Shown here: one piece after another, positions 34,448 to 43,802 of the stretch | Numbering within the stretch: position 1 is the stretch's first letter | How the letters are laid out: every line of letters begins with the position of its first letter | Origin: Lacicoccus halitifaciens | GTDB taxonomy: Bacteria; Bacillota; Bacilli; Staphylococcales; Salinicoccaceae | NCBI RefSeq assembly: GCF_040544485.1 | Contig: NZ_JBDZDV010000003.1 | Coordinates: forward strand, 1-64,000 | Direction of reading: 5' to 3' | DNA: 64,000 nt | The notes under the pieces: model-generated | Seen by the model: the letters and a program-made list of their open reading frames with translations, nothing else | What the model was told of the DNA's origin: nothing | Database searches by the model: none | Made by a program: the position numbers and the translations under genes

Positions 34448-35077
34448 TTATTTTGTCCCGAACAGGCGGTCGCCTGCATCGCCGAGGCCCGGAACGATAT
34501 AGCTGTGGTCATCCAGCCTGTCGTCGAGTGCTGCGATATAGATGTCCACATCAGGGTGGGCCTTCTGCAGCGTCTCTACGCCTTCCGGCGCGGCAATCAG
34601 GCAGATGAAGCGGATTTTGCTGCCGCCCCTTTTTTTGATTGCGGTGATCGCCTCGACTGCGGATGCCCCCGTGGCAAGCATCGGGTCGATGACGAAGATA
34701 TCCCGTTCCTCGATATCCCCCGGGAACTTTGCATAGTACTCTATGGCCTGCAGTGTGTCTGGGTCGCGGTACAGGCCGATATGGCCGACGCGCGCCGAGG
34801 GTATCAGCTTGTGGATGCTCTCCTGCATCCCGAGCCCCGCCCTTAAAATCGGTACAAGGCAGATTTTTTTACCGCTCAGCCTTTTCGCTGTCGTCGTCTG
34901 TATCGGCGTCTCCACCTCAACCTCTTCCAGGTCCAGGTCCCTGGTCACTTCATAGGCCATCAGCATGCCCACTTCATCGACCAGTTCCCTGAAAGTTTTC
35001 GTCGGAGTGTTCTTATCCCTTATAAAACCCATCTTATGCTGGATGAGGGGATGCTCCATCACTTGAACCTTTGACAT
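34448..35077 (-). CDS. upp: uracil phosphoribosyltransferase
   Basis: Salvages uracil to UMP with PRPP, 209 residues. The PRPP loop is DPMLATGASAVEAI and the uracil-binding region is near the C-terminus (YIVPGLGDAGDR). The start is the ATG of MSKVQVMEHP, after AGGAGG. Confidence 0.96.
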   Translation of the reverse strand: MSKVQVMEHPLIQHKMGFIRDKNTPTKTFRELVDEVGMLMAYEVTRDLDLEEVEVETPIQTTTAKRLSGKKICLVPILRAGLGMQESIHKLIPSARVGHIGLYRDPDTLQAIEYYAKFPGDIEERDIFVIDPMLATGASAVEAITAIKKRGGSKIRFICLIAAPEGVETLQKAHPDVDIYIAALDDRLDDHSYIVPGLGDAGDRLFGTK

Positions 35078-35114
35078 ATTTGTCCTCCTGTCCGTCAAAT
35101 TCTATTTTGAGGTA

Positions 35115-36353
35115 TTATTCGCTGTATAATGGGAAATCGGCAGTCAGTGCATGGACCTGCTCCTTGATGCCTTCGAGGCTTTCCCCGTCCCTTGTACGCT
35201 TCAGCGTCTCGACCATCAGCTCAGCCACTTTTTTCATCTCTTTTTCCTTGAAGCCTCTTGTCGTCATGGCCGGTGTACCGAGACGCACGCCGCTTGTCAC
35301 GAATGGTGACTCGGTGTCGAACGGGATGGTGTTTTTATTGACGGTGATGCCAATCTCATCAAGTGCTTCCTCTGCCTGCTTGCCGGTCAGTTCGAAGCTC
35401 TTCACGTCGACAAGGACGATATGGTTGTCCGTACCTCCGGAAACGATCCTGAGACCGCCTTCAGTCAATCCTTTGGCCAGAGTCTGTGCGTTTTTGATGA
35501 CCTGCTGCTGGTATTCTTTGAAGCCATCCTGCTGCGCTTCACCGAATGCCACCGCCTTTGCTGCGATGATGTGCATCAGCGGACCGCCCTGGATGCCCGG
35601 GAAGATGACTTTATTGAGGGATTTTGCATACTTTTCCTTTGCCAGGATGATGCCGCCCCTCGGTCCTCTTAAAGTCTTATGTGTTGTGGAAGTGACGAAG
35701 TCCGCATGCGGTACCGGGTTTGGATGCAGTCCCGCTGCAACGAGGCCTGCAATATGCGCCATATCCACCATGAAATAAGCACCGACTTCATCTGCGATCT
35801 CACGGAATTTGGCGAAATCAATCTGTCTGGAATAGGCGCTCGCACCTGCAATGATGAGTTTAGGCTGCTCTTTTTTAGCGATTTCCATAACCACGTCATA
35901 ATCGATCGTCTCGTCATCTTCTTTGACACCGTACTCGCTGAACTCATACATCGTTCCGCTGAAGTTCACCGGACTGCCGTGCGTCAGATGCCCGCCGTGG
36001 CTCAGGTTCATACCGAGGACTTTATCACCCGGCTCAAGTATGGAGAAATAAACACCCATGTTCGCCTGGGAACCGGAGTGCGGCTGGACGTTGACATACT
36101 CGGCACCGAAGATTTCCTTCAGCCTGTCCCTTGCCAGATCCTCAACCACGTCAACATGTTCACAACCGCCGTAGTAACGCTTGTTAGGGTATCCTTCTGC
36201 ATATTTATTGGTCAGGATTGAACCTTGCGCTTCCAGTACAGCTTTTGAAACAAAGTTCTCCGATGCAATCAATTCAATGTTTTTATCCTGACGGTTGAAT
36301 TCTGACTCTATTGCCTCAAATAATTTTGAATCCTGTGATTTGATATGTGACAT
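35115..36353 (-). CDS. glyA: serine hydroxymethyltransferase
   Basis: PLP enzyme that converts serine and tetrahydrofolate to glycine and methylene-THF, 412 residues. The PLP lysine is in TSTTHKTLRGPRGG. N-terminal ELIASENFVS and QPHSGSQAN are family motifs. The start is the ATG of MSHIKSQDSK with GGAG upstream. upp and mnaA follow it. Confidence 0.97.
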   Translation of the reverse strand: MSHIKSQDSKLFEAIESEFNRQDKNIELIASENFVSKAVLEAQGSILTNKYAEGYPNKRYYGGCEHVDVVEDLARDRLKEIFGAEYVNVQPHSGSQANMGVYFSILEPGDKVLGMNLSHGGHLTHGSPVNFSGTMYEFSEYGVKEDDETIDYDVVMEIAKKEQPKLIIAGASAYSRQIDFAKFREIADEVGAYFMVDMAHIAGLVAAGLHPNPVPHADFVTSTTHKTLRGPRGGIILAKEKYAKSLNKVIFPGIQGGPLMHIIAAKAVAFGEAQQDGFKEYQQQVIKNAQTLAKGLTEGGLRIVSGGTDNHIVLVDVKSFELTGKQAEEALDEIGITVNKNTIPFDTESPFVTSGVRLGTPAMTTRGFKEKEMKKVAELMVETLKRTRDGESLEGIKEQVHALTADFPLYSE

Positions 36354-36377
36354 ATTGACTCTCTCCATTCATCTTAT

Positions 36378-36929
36378 TTAATTATTATATTTTGCTCTCG
36401 GACCGCCGATCAGTTTAGGCCGCGTTCTGGCCATGGTGACCACCGCCTGCCCGATCATCTTCGTATCGGTCCTGAAAGGTACTGCTACATGTTTCAAATG
36501 CATGCCGATGAGCGTCTGGCCGATGTCGATGCCTGCATCCGCATCGACGAATTCCGCAACAGCGGCATCGTCCATCTGTTTGTATGCATGCTCACTCAGG
36601 CTGCCTCCGGCACTTCTGTGCGGTACGACGCTCACTTCACCGTAACCGAATGCATCAAGCGTCTCCCTTTCCATCGTGACGGCCCGGTTGATATGCTCAC
36701 AGCCCTGGAACATCAGATGGACATCATGCTTCTCTTTGATTTCCTTAAGGCAGTCATAAATGACTTCCGCTGCTTCCATCGAGCTGTTTTTACCGATATG
36801 CTGGCCGATGACTTCCGAAGTCGAACAGCCGATGATCAGCTTTTGTCCTTCGAAGAAGAAATCTTCGGCTTCCAGCTCACTGATAAGCGTTTCCAAATCA
36901 TTCTTCAATTTTGCAAACTCTTCGTTCAT
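36378..36929 (-). CDS. UPF0340/YwlG family protein
   Basis: A 183-residue protein of the TIGR01440/YwlG family. Conserved stretches are IGCSTSEVIGQHIGK, FQGCEHINRA and RTRPKLIGGPRA. Function is unknown; it is regularly found between rpiB and glyA. The ATG five bases after GAGGGTGG lies inside the end of rpiB (32-bp overlap). Confidence 0.82.
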   Translation of the reverse strand: MNEEFAKLKNDLETLISELEAEDFFFEGQKLIIGCSTSEVIGQHIGKNSSMEAAEVIYDCLKEIKEKHDVHLMFQGCEHINRAVTMERETLDAFGYGEVSVVPHRSAGGSLSEHAYKQMDDAAVAEFVDADAGIDIGQTLIGMHLKHVAVPFRTDTKMIGQAVVTMARTRPKLIGGPRAKYNN

Positions 36930-37326
36930 GTCTACCACCCTCGAATTCAGTATTTAACCAAATATCCACGATGTCCAGCGCAAGACCTTCACCGATCACC
37001 CGCTCGCCCATCGCAAGGACGTTCGAATCATTGTGCTGTCTCGTCGCTCTTGCTGAGAACGTATCGTGCACCAGGGCACTGCGTATGCCTTTGACTTTAT
37101 TTGCTGAAATGCTCATGCCGATCCCCGTACCGCAGATCAAAATGCCTTTATCATATTCTCCTGATGCAACTTTTTCCGCGACAGGCTTTGCATAGTCCGG
37201 ATAATCCACGGAATCCGCCGTTTCCGGCCCGAAATCCGTCACATCAAGGCCTTTTTCCTTCAAGTCTTCGACGACCGCGCGCTTCAGTTTGAAACCGCCG
37301 TGGTCTGAGCCAACTATTATTTTCAT
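36898..37326 (-). CDS. rpiB: ribose-5-phosphate isomerase B
   Basis: RpiB/LacA-LacB family sugar-phosphate isomerase, 142 residues. GSDHGGFKLK is at the start, and the active-site cysteine is in ICGTGIGMSISANK. HNDSNVLAMG is also conserved. Neighbour genes favour ribose-5-phosphate over galactose-6-phosphate as substrate. Confidence 0.92.
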   Translation of the reverse strand: MKIIVGSDHGGFKLKRAVVEDLKEKGLDVTDFGPETADSVDYPDYAKPVAEKVASGEYDKGILICGTGIGMSISANKVKGIRSALVHDTFSARATRQHNDSNVLAMGERVIGEGLALDIVDIWLNTEFEGGRHERRVCKIEE

Positions 37327-37343
37327 GTTTTCACCTCATTCAT

Positions 37344-37371
37344 ATTATATATAAAAATTTCGTACTGCAAA
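37344..37371 (-). promoter_or_regulatory. candidate sigma-A promoter of rpiB-ywlG
   Basis: Minus-strand TTTGCA (plus 37366-37371), a 16-bp spacer and TATAAT (plus 37344-37349), in the 68-bp ywlE-rpiB gap. Confidence 0.5.
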
Positions 37372-37394
37372 GTAATCATAGTACTTTTGGCGAA

Positions 37395-37808
37395 TTATTT
37401 AAACAACTTTCCCAAAAATTTCGTCAATTGTGAATATACTGCCCTGTAATCTTCATCACTGCCGCCGATCGGATCCATTATATCCACTGTGGATCCATCG
37501 GCATATTCACTGAGCAGGTGCACTTCCGCTTCCGGATACCGGCGCCTGATGAGTGCTTCATGCTCCCTCGTCATGGCAAGAAGGATGGAGGAGCGCACGT
37601 CTTCCTCTTCCAGCTGCCCGGGCTCATCCGGATGGACCAGGCCCTCTTCCTCGATGATCCTCATCGTGGCCGGGTTCACTTCCCCGTCAAAGACCATCAG
37701 TCCGCGTGAGGCGAAACTATGGTCCTTGAACATCGTCTTCGCATAACTTTCCGCAAGCGGGCTTCTGCAGGTGTTGCCTGTACATACGAAAATGATCTGC
37801 CTGTTCAA
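37395..37808 (-). CDS. ywlE: protein-arginine phosphatase YwlE type
   Basis: Low-molecular-weight phosphatase fold, 137 residues. The P-loop is Cys9-T-G-N-T-C-Arg15. The Thr at the fifth P-loop position (Thr13) is the residue that in YwlE favours phospho-arginine over phospho-tyrosine. The general acid is in DIMDPIGG. It probably reverses McsB protein-arginine phosphorylation. It overlaps the upstream sua5 by 4 bp. Confidence 0.88.
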   Translation of the reverse strand: MNRQIIFVCTGNTCRSPLAESYAKTMFKDHSFASRGLMVFDGEVNPATMRIIEEEGLVHPDEPGQLEEEDVRSSILLAMTREHEALIRRRYPEAEVHLLSEYADGSTVDIMDPIGGSDEDYRAVYSQLTKFLGKLFK

Positions 37809-38863
37809 TTTGCCTTGTCTCCTTTTATCATGACATCTCCAGTCGCTTTATAGATCCTGTTCAATAACGCCGCTGAAAAGGGCGTCTCCCTGAACCTGTA
37901 GATATAAATCATATCGACATCGGATTTATCCATTTTCCTGAGTGCCCCGTAAAGGTTTTTAGCAGCTTCCCTGTAATCATCCTCTTTTTGGCAGAGGCTG
38001 ATGAATTCGACTTCCTCGGGTACCACTTCCCTGAAGGATTCAGGTGCGATGACCCCGATTTTTCTGCCCTCTTTCTCCGCAGCTAGCGTCTGTGCCATCA
38101 CGATGCCTTCGATCAGGACCAGCGGCTGCTTCGGTGCATAGTGTTTGTACTTCATGCCGGGTGAAATCGGCTGGGATGCATCGCCTTCATGCACTTTGAT
38201 TTCACTGTCGAGCACCCGTTCCAGATCGCTTTTCTTTATTTCGCCGGGCCTTGCGATCTGGTAGGGGAATGTCGTACAGTCGAGCACGGTGCTTTCGATG
38301 CCGTAGTCTGCAGGGGTGCTGTTGACCACGCCGTACATCTTGCCCTTCAGATCATCGACCACATGCCGGTAATCCGTCGGTGACGGTTTTCCGCTGATGT
38401 TCGCACTCGGTGCGGCAAGCGGGATGCCGGTGTATTCCAGTATCTTCAGACCGACCGGGTGGCTCGGCATCCTCACTGCGACCGACCTTAAGTCCGCGAC
38501 CGTCTTGGCGGCGATGTGATCGCCCTTCAGCGGCAGTATGAATGAAATCGGGCCGGGCCAGAATGTGCGCATCAATTTCAACACCCGTTCATCCGGTATC
38601 TCCGCAAATTCCTCGAGCTGGTCGATGCTGTGTATATGGACGATCAGGGGATTGTCCTGCGGCCGTCCTTTGGCCTGGAATATTTTCTGGATCGCTTCGG
38701 GATTCCTTGCATCTCCTGCAAGCCCATAGACAGTTTCGGTGGGCAGACCGATGATTTCACCGTATGCCAGTGCTGTTTTGATCTCTTCAAGTTTTTCAGC
38801 CGTTTCCGGGCTGTCCAGCTCTTCTGCTGATATATGCCAGACTTTTGTTTCCAACCCTCTCAT
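37805..38863 (-). CDS. threonylcarbamoyl-AMP synthase (Sua5/YwlC)
   Basis: Makes threonylcarbamoyl-AMP for the t6A37 modification of ANN-decoding tRNAs. It has 352 residues: a YrdC domain (about 25-215, with GLPTETVYGLAGDA and KGRPQDNPLIVHI) plus a C-terminal Sua5 domain. Its ATG overlaps the prmC stop (ATGA). Confidence 0.94.
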   Translation of the reverse strand: MRGLETKVWHISAEELDSPETAEKLEEIKTALAYGEIIGLPTETVYGLAGDARNPEAIQKIFQAKGRPQDNPLIVHIHSIDQLEEFAEIPDERVLKLMRTFWPGPISFILPLKGDHIAAKTVADLRSVAVRMPSHPVGLKILEYTGIPLAAPSANISGKPSPTDYRHVVDDLKGKMYGVVNSTPADYGIESTVLDCTTFPYQIARPGEIKKSDLERVLDSEIKVHEGDASQPISPGMKYKHYAPKQPLVLIEGIVMAQTLAAEKEGRKIGVIAPESFREVVPEEVEFISLCQKEDDYREAAKNLYGALRKMDKSDVDMIYIYRFRETPFSAALLNRIYKATGDVMIKGDKAN

Positions 38864-39714
38864 CCTTCCCAGGTGAAATAAAATATTCTATCCTGCTGAT
38901 TGATATCCTTAACTACCCCGTAATGGGCGGTTCCGGGCCATTTCTCCAGTAAATATTCCAGGAGCGGCGCCTTTTGATCGAAGCCGATTTCGCAGTAGAC
39001 CCTGCCGCCGGCATTCAGCACCTCAGGCAGCCCGTCAATCAGCCTTTTATAAATCCGGAGGCCCGAGTCATCGGCAAAGAGCGCCTGATGCGGTTCATGA
39101 CGGATGACCGAAGGCGTCATGAGGTCCGTGGCGTCCTTTGAGATATACGGCGGATTGGATATGATCACATCCGCCTTCACACCGGCCCTGATCAGCGGTT
39201 CATACAAATCCCCTTCATAAAAAGTGATGTGGACCCCGTGCGCCGCCGCATTCTCTTTTGCAATGTGCAGGGCTGCCGGGGAGATGTCGGTGGCGATGAC
39301 GGTGTTTTCAGACCATTCCTTCTGCAGCATCACCGGTATGACCCCGGTGCCGGTGCCGATATCCACGACGGTGATGCCGTCATCACTTTCATGTTCCAGG
39401 ACGAACAGCACAAGCTCTTCGGTCTCATTCCTCGGGATCAGCGTATCCTGTGTCACTTTGAATTTCTCACCGTAGAACCACGAAAACCCCACAACATATT
39501 GATAGGGTTCCCCGGTGCATACTCTTCTGACCGCTTCATCATAGCGTGCCTTGTCCGCAGCCGGAATTTCATCGCGGGCGCCAAGCATCAGCTCTGTTTT
39601 CGTCATTGAAAACAGATCCGACATCAACAGTTCTGCGATGCCCGGCTCCTGATTGCAGTCGGAGAGGATTTCCCTCCCCGCCCTTATGGCCTCCCCGTAG
39701 TTAGAGGACGGCAT
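38860..39714 (-). CDS. prmC: PrmC, release factor glutamine methyltransferase
   Basis: SAM-dependent methylase of the Gln in the GGQ motif of release factors, 284 residues. The SAM site is VVDIGTGTGVIPV and the substrate motif is NPPY (ISNPPYISKDA). It overlaps prfA, the gene of its substrate, by 14 bp. Confidence 0.96.
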   Translation of the reverse strand: MPSSNYGEAIRAGREILSDCNQEPGIAELLMSDLFSMTKTELMLGARDEIPAADKARYDEAVRRVCTGEPYQYVVGFSWFYGEKFKVTQDTLIPRNETEELVLFVLEHESDDGITVVDIGTGTGVIPVMLQKEWSENTVIATDISPAALHIAKENAAAHGVHITFYEGDLYEPLIRAGVKADVIISNPPYISKDATDLMTPSVIRHEPHQALFADDSGLRIYKRLIDGLPEVLNAGGRVYCEIGFDQKAPLLEYLLEKWPGTAHYGVVKDINQQDRIFYFTWEG

Positions 39715-40780
39715 TATTCAGCTCTTCCAGTTTCGATGTCTGCTCTTCAATGACCAGCGCATCGATGATTTCATCGAGTTTCCCTTCCATGATCTGATCG
39801 AGTTTCTGGATCGTCAGCCCGATACGGTGGTCGGTGACGCGGCTCTGCGGATAATTATATGTCCTGATGCGTTCGGAACGGTCCCCGGTGCCTACGGCGG
39901 ACTTTCTCTGCTCTGCGTATTCAGCTTCAGCCTCCTGCTGCATCAGGTCATAAATCCTCGCCTTCAGCACTTTCATCGCACGTTCACGGTTTTTGATCTG
40001 GGATTTTTCATCCTGGGAAGTCACGACGACGCCTGTCGGCAGATGGGTGATCCTGACGGCCGAGTCGGTCGTGTTGACGTGCTGTCCACCCGCCCCGCTC
40101 GAACGGTAAGTGTCGATCTTCAAGTCTTCATTCCTGATGTCGATTTCGACGTCTTCGACTTCCGGCAGTACTGCGACGGTTGCGGTCGATGTATGGATGC
40201 GCCCGCCGGATTCCGTCTCCGGCACCCTCTGGACACGGTGGGCGCCGTTTTCATACTTCAGCCTTGAATATGCCCCGTGCCCCTGGATCATGAAGCTGAT
40301 CTCCTTGTAGCCGCCGTGGTCGCTCGCATTCGCTTCGACCACTTCCGTTTTCCAGCCGTTGTCTTCGGCGAAACGGGAATACATCCGGAACAGGTCCCCT
40401 GCAAATATCTGCGCCTCGTCCCCGCCGGCTGCACCGCGGATTTCGATGATGACGTTCTTATCATCATTCGGATCTTTTGGAATGAGTTCGAACTTCAACT
40501 TATCTTCAAGCGCCGGCAGTGCCTTTTCAGACTCGGAAATTTCCTCTTTGAGCATGTCGAGCATTTCCTTATCATCTGTTTCACCCAGCATTTCTTTCGA
40601 TTCGGAAATGGTTTCTTTGTGCTTTTTATATTCCCGGTAAAGATCGACCGTCTTCTGCAGGTCACTCTGCTCTTTGGAATACTTCCTCAGCTTGTCGGGG
40701 TCGCTGACTATATCCGGGTCACTCAGCAGTTCTGTCAGCTGTTCATACCGGTTTTCGATTATCTCCAATTGATCAAACAT
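39701..40780 (-). CDS. prfA: peptide chain release factor 1
   Basis: Recognises UAA and UAG stop codons and triggers peptide release, 359 residues. The GGQ motif is in SSGAGGQHVNTTDS and the codon-reading motif region in GRIHTSTATVAVLPE. tdk, which stands between rpmE and prfA in Bacillus and Staphylococcus, is absent here. Confidence 0.97.
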   Translation of the reverse strand: MFDQLEIIENRYEQLTELLSDPDIVSDPDKLRKYSKEQSDLQKTVDLYREYKKHKETISESKEMLGETDDKEMLDMLKEEISESEKALPALEDKLKFELIPKDPNDDKNVIIEIRGAAGGDEAQIFAGDLFRMYSRFAEDNGWKTEVVEANASDHGGYKEISFMIQGHGAYSRLKYENGAHRVQRVPETESGGRIHTSTATVAVLPEVEDVEIDIRNEDLKIDTYRSSGAGGQHVNTTDSAVRITHLPTGVVVTSQDEKSQIKNRERAMKVLKARIYDLMQQEAEAEYAEQRKSAVGTGDRSERIRTYNYPQSRVTDHRIGLTIQKLDQIMEGKLDEIIDALVIEEQTSKLEELNNAVL

Positions 40781-40833
40781 ATTTTCACCTTTTCCGTCTT
40801 TGTAATCTTCATTAGTATATCATATTTCCGGCA

Positions 40834-40870
40834 CAAAAAAACTGCATTGAAACTTCTGTCCCAATGCAGT
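40834..40870 (-). terminator. terminator of rpmE2
   Basis: Minus-strand ACTGCATTG and CAATGCAGT (perfect 9 bp, 12-base loop), followed by TTTTTTTG. Confidence 0.85.
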
Positions 40871-40886
40871 CATACTGCCTTCAAGC

Positions 40887-41144
40887 CTATTCGTTTTGTG
40901 ATTTGAAACCGAATTTTTTGTTGAACTTCTCAACACGGCCATCCGCTGATGCGAATTTTTGGCGTCCGGTATAGAATGGGTGCGAATCGGATGAGATATC
41001 CAGGCGGATGACAGGGTATTCATTGCCATCTTCCCACTCCATCATTTCACTGGAAGTGCGTGTAGATCCGCTTAGAAATTTATAATCCGTAGTAGAGTCC
41101 AGGAATATGACCTTATGATATTCCGGATGAGTGTTTTGTTTCAT
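40887..41144 (-). CDS. rpmE2: 50S ribosomal protein bL31, type B
   Basis: An 85-residue ribosomal protein. MKQNTHPEYHKVIFLDS and HPFYTGRQKF are the type B signature, and there is no cysteine, so it cannot bind zinc and works when zinc is scarce. I choose the ATG nine bases after AAGGAG; the frame opens nine codons earlier. It has its own promoter and terminator. Confidence 0.95.
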   Translation of the reverse strand: MKQNTHPEYHKVIFLDSTTDYKFLSGSTRTSSEMMEWEDGNEYPVIRLDISSDSHPFYTGRQKFASADGRVEKFNKKFGFKSQNE

Positions 41145-41215
41145 AATATTCATCTCCTTGCCCTGAACCATCTGGAACAGAGTTATTTTGTGATTTTACT
41201 GTACAATACTTGTGT

Positions 41216-41244
41216 ATTATACAGGATGGCAGTGCAAAAATCAA
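41216..41244 (-). promoter_or_regulatory. sigma-A promoter of rpmE2
   Basis: Minus-strand TTGATT (plus 41239-41244), a 17-bp spacer and TATAAT (plus 41216-41221). It lies directly after the rho stop, with no rho terminator in between, so rpmE2 can be expressed alone or from rho. Confidence 0.75.
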
Positions 41245-41260
41245 CTATTTTTCAAAGCGC

Positions 41261-42577
41261 CTAAATGACGGGTTTTCCGGTCTTCTGGGAGGAGACCATC
41301 CGCTCCCGCAGCACGTCGAAAAATTCTTCGTTCGATTCCGTCTGCTTCAATATCCGGAGGAACCGTTCCGTGAAGTCCGGCGAATCCGTGAAGAGCTTCC
41401 TCAGCTGCCACAGTATGTCCAGTTCTTTTTTGTCCAGCAGGAGCTCCTCTTTCCTCGTGCTCGACCGGCGGATGTCGATTGCCGGATATATGCGTTTTTC
41501 ACTCAGGCCGCGGTCAAGATGAAGTTCCATGTTTCCGGTCCCTTTGAACTCCTCGTAAATCACATCATCCATCCTGCTGCCCGTATCGACGAGCGCCGTG
41601 GACAGGATCGTGAGACTTCCGCCGGCTTCTATGTTCCGCGCTGCGCCGAAGAAGTGCTTCGGCCTGTGCAGGCTCGCAGGATCGAGGCCGCCTGAGAGTG
41701 TGCGGCCGCTTGGCGGGATGACCAGGTTGTAGGCTCTTGCGAGACGGGTGATGGAGTCCATCAGTATGATGACATCCTCCCCCATCTCGACCATGCGCTT
41801 CGATCTTTCAAGCAGCAGCTCCGCCACTTTGACGTGGTGCTCGGGCGGCTCATCGAAAGTGGAATGGACGACGTCTGCATTTTCGACGGAACGTTCCAGA
41901 TCCGTGACCTCTTCCGGCCGTTCACCGATCAGCAGAATAAAGAGCTTCGACTTCGGATGGTTGTGGGAGACGGCGTTGGCGATCTCTTTGAGCAGCGATG
42001 TCTTCCCCGCCTTCGGAGGTGCGACGATCATACCGCGCTGGCCGAACCCGATCGGGGTAACGAGATCCATGATGCGTGTGGATAAATCACCGGCTTTATT
42101 CTCGAGATGGATGCGCTCTTCGGGGTAGAGGGGGGTGAGTGCCTGGAAATGCGGCCGCTTCTTGACGTCTTCTGCATTCTGGTCATTGATGAAGTCCACC
42201 TGCAAGAGACCGTAGTACTTCTCGTTCTCTTTGGGCTTCCTGACTTTGCCGGTGACTTTATCGCCTTTTTTAAGTTCGAACCTGCGGATCTGTGAAGCGG
42301 AAATGTAGATGTCCTTTTCCCCTTTGGAGTAGTTGACCGTCCTGAGGAATCCGTAGCCGTCCTGCTGGATGTCATCGAGGACGCCTTCCATATAATAATT
42401 CCCGTCTTTTTCCATTTCAGCTTCCATTATCGCCAGCACGAGCTCTTTTTTATTCAGCTTGCTGTAGTTCGTCAGCCTGAGTTCTTTTGCCCGTGCAGTG
42501 AGGACTTTTGTTGAATTATTTTTATACAGCGAATCGAAGGATTCATATTTCAATCCTTCCCTGTTTTGATCAGTCAT
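41261..42577 (-). CDS. rho: transcription termination factor Rho
   Basis: Hexameric RNA helicase, 438 residues. The N-terminal helical domain is followed by a cold-shock-like RNA-binding domain (GVLDDIQQDGYGFLRT, about 65-80), and the ATPase core has P-loop APPKAGKTSLL (186-196). The Q- and R-loop regions are intact. It lies downstream of glpX, across a terminator. Confidence 0.97.
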   Translation of the reverse strand: MTDQNREGLKYESFDSLYKNNSTKVLTARAKELRLTNYSKLNKKELVLAIMEAEMEKDGNYYMEGVLDDIQQDGYGFLRTVNYSKGEKDIYISASQIRRFELKKGDKVTGKVRKPKENEKYYGLLQVDFINDQNAEDVKKRPHFQALTPLYPEERIHLENKAGDLSTRIMDLVTPIGFGQRGMIVAPPKAGKTSLLKEIANAVSHNHPKSKLFILLIGERPEEVTDLERSVENADVVHSTFDEPPEHHVKVAELLLERSKRMVEMGEDVIILMDSITRLARAYNLVIPPSGRTLSGGLDPASLHRPKHFFGAARNIEAGGSLTILSTALVDTGSRMDDVIYEEFKGTGNMELHLDRGLSEKRIYPAIDIRRSSTRKEELLLDKKELDILWQLRKLFTDSPDFTERFLRILKQTESNEEFFDVLRERMVSSQKTGKPVI

Positions 42578-42690
42578 GTATTCACTTCGCTTTCATATAT
42601 TTGGGTGATGTATAGTATTTTTAAAGAGATTGCAGAGGAAGTATTGGAGCGTCTCAATTAGAACAACTGTATTCTACAGCATAATGGCCC

Positions 42691-42719
42691 AAAAGAAAAG
42701 GAGCATATTCCATGCTCCT
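42691..42719 (-). terminator. terminator of glpX
   Basis: Minus-strand GGAGCAT and ATGCTCC form the stem around GGAAT, followed by TTTTCTTTT. It lies just after the glpX stop. Confidence 0.75.
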
Positions 42720-42724
42720 CCTGT

Positions 42725-43690
42725 TCAGCTGTCCATCACCATATTCGGTTTCTTCTTCAGGCTGTGCCGGCCGTTGATGAAGCGGACTGTCCCGGACTTC
42801 GCCCTCATGACCACCGAGGACGTTTCGGCGTAGCTGCCCTTGAACTGCACGCCCTTCATCATCTCCCCGTCGGTCACCGCCGTTGCGGCAAATATCGAAT
42901 CGTCCCCTTTTACCATATCGTCCATCAGGAACTTTTTGTCCACATCGACACCCATGGACTCACACCGCACCACCTCGTCATCATTCATGGGGTGCAGGCG
43001 CCCTTGGAAATCCCCGCCCAGGCATTTGATGCCGACGGCGGAGATCACGCCTTCGGGGGCACCGCCGATCCCGAGCATGATATCGACACCTGTCCAGTCG
43101 AAGCATGTGTTGATCGCACCGGCAACGTCACCGTTCTCGAACAGCTTGACCCGGGCGCCGGCTTCCCTTGCCGCATCGATATACGCCCGGTTGCGCGGAC
43201 GGTTGATGATCGTCACCGTGACTTCGGAGATCTCCTTATCTTTCGCTTTGGCGACGGCATGGAGGTTATCCGCCACCGTGGCGTCCAGGTCCACCAGCCC
43301 CCGGCACTCCGGACCGACGGCGATCTTGTCCATGTACATGTCCGGTGCATGTAGCAGGTTGCCCTTATCGGCCACCGCGAGCACCGTGAGCGCATTCCAT
43401 CCTCCTGTGGCCACGATTGATGTGCCTTCCAGGGGGTCGACTGCGATATCGATGTCAGGTCCTTCCTTCGTGCCCAGTTTTTCGCCGATATAAAGCATGG
43501 GCGCCTCATCGATCTCACCTTCACCGATGACGACTTCACCTTTCATCGGTATCGTATCAAAGACGGTGCGCATCGCTTCCGTCGCTGCATCATCCGCCGC
43601 TTCCTTCAAACCTTTCCCCACCCATCTCGCACTCTGCAGGGCAGCGGCCTCGGTCACCCGGACCAGCTCCATCGATAAACTTCTTTCCAT
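42725..43690 (-). CDS. glpX: fructose-1,6-bisphosphatase class II (GlpX)
   Basis: Gluconeogenic phosphatase, 321 residues. It begins MERSLSMELVRVTEAAALQS. Metal sites are GEGEIDEAPMLYIGE and DIAVDPLEGTS. The ATG follows AGGAGG. An extended -10 (TGATATACT, -10 at plus 43721-43726) lies upstream. Confidence 0.95.
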   Translation of the reverse strand: MERSLSMELVRVTEAAALQSARWVGKGLKEAADDAATEAMRTVFDTIPMKGEVVIGEGEIDEAPMLYIGEKLGTKEGPDIDIAVDPLEGTSIVATGGWNALTVLAVADKGNLLHAPDMYMDKIAVGPECRGLVDLDATVADNLHAVAKAKDKEISEVTVTIINRPRNRAYIDAAREAGARVKLFENGDVAGAINTCFDWTGVDIMLGIGGAPEGVISAVGIKCLGGDFQGRLHPMNDDEVVRCESMGVDVDKKFLMDDMVKGDDSIFAATAVTDGEMMKGVQFKGSYAETSSVVMRAKSGTVRFINGRHSLKKKPNMVMDS

Positions 43691-43756
43691 AAGGGAACCT
43701 CCTGTAATTTTTTCCTCAATAGTATATCACATTGGAAAACAGTGTGACATATACAA

Positions 43757-43792
43757 TGAAAAACCGGGACTGGCCAATGACCAGTCCCGGTT
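43757..43792 (-). terminator. terminator of murA2
   Basis: Minus-strand AACCGGGACTGG with its perfect complement (12 bp, 7-base loop), followed by TTTC. The T-run is short. Confidence 0.75.
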
Positions 43793-43802
43793 ATATGAAT
43801 GA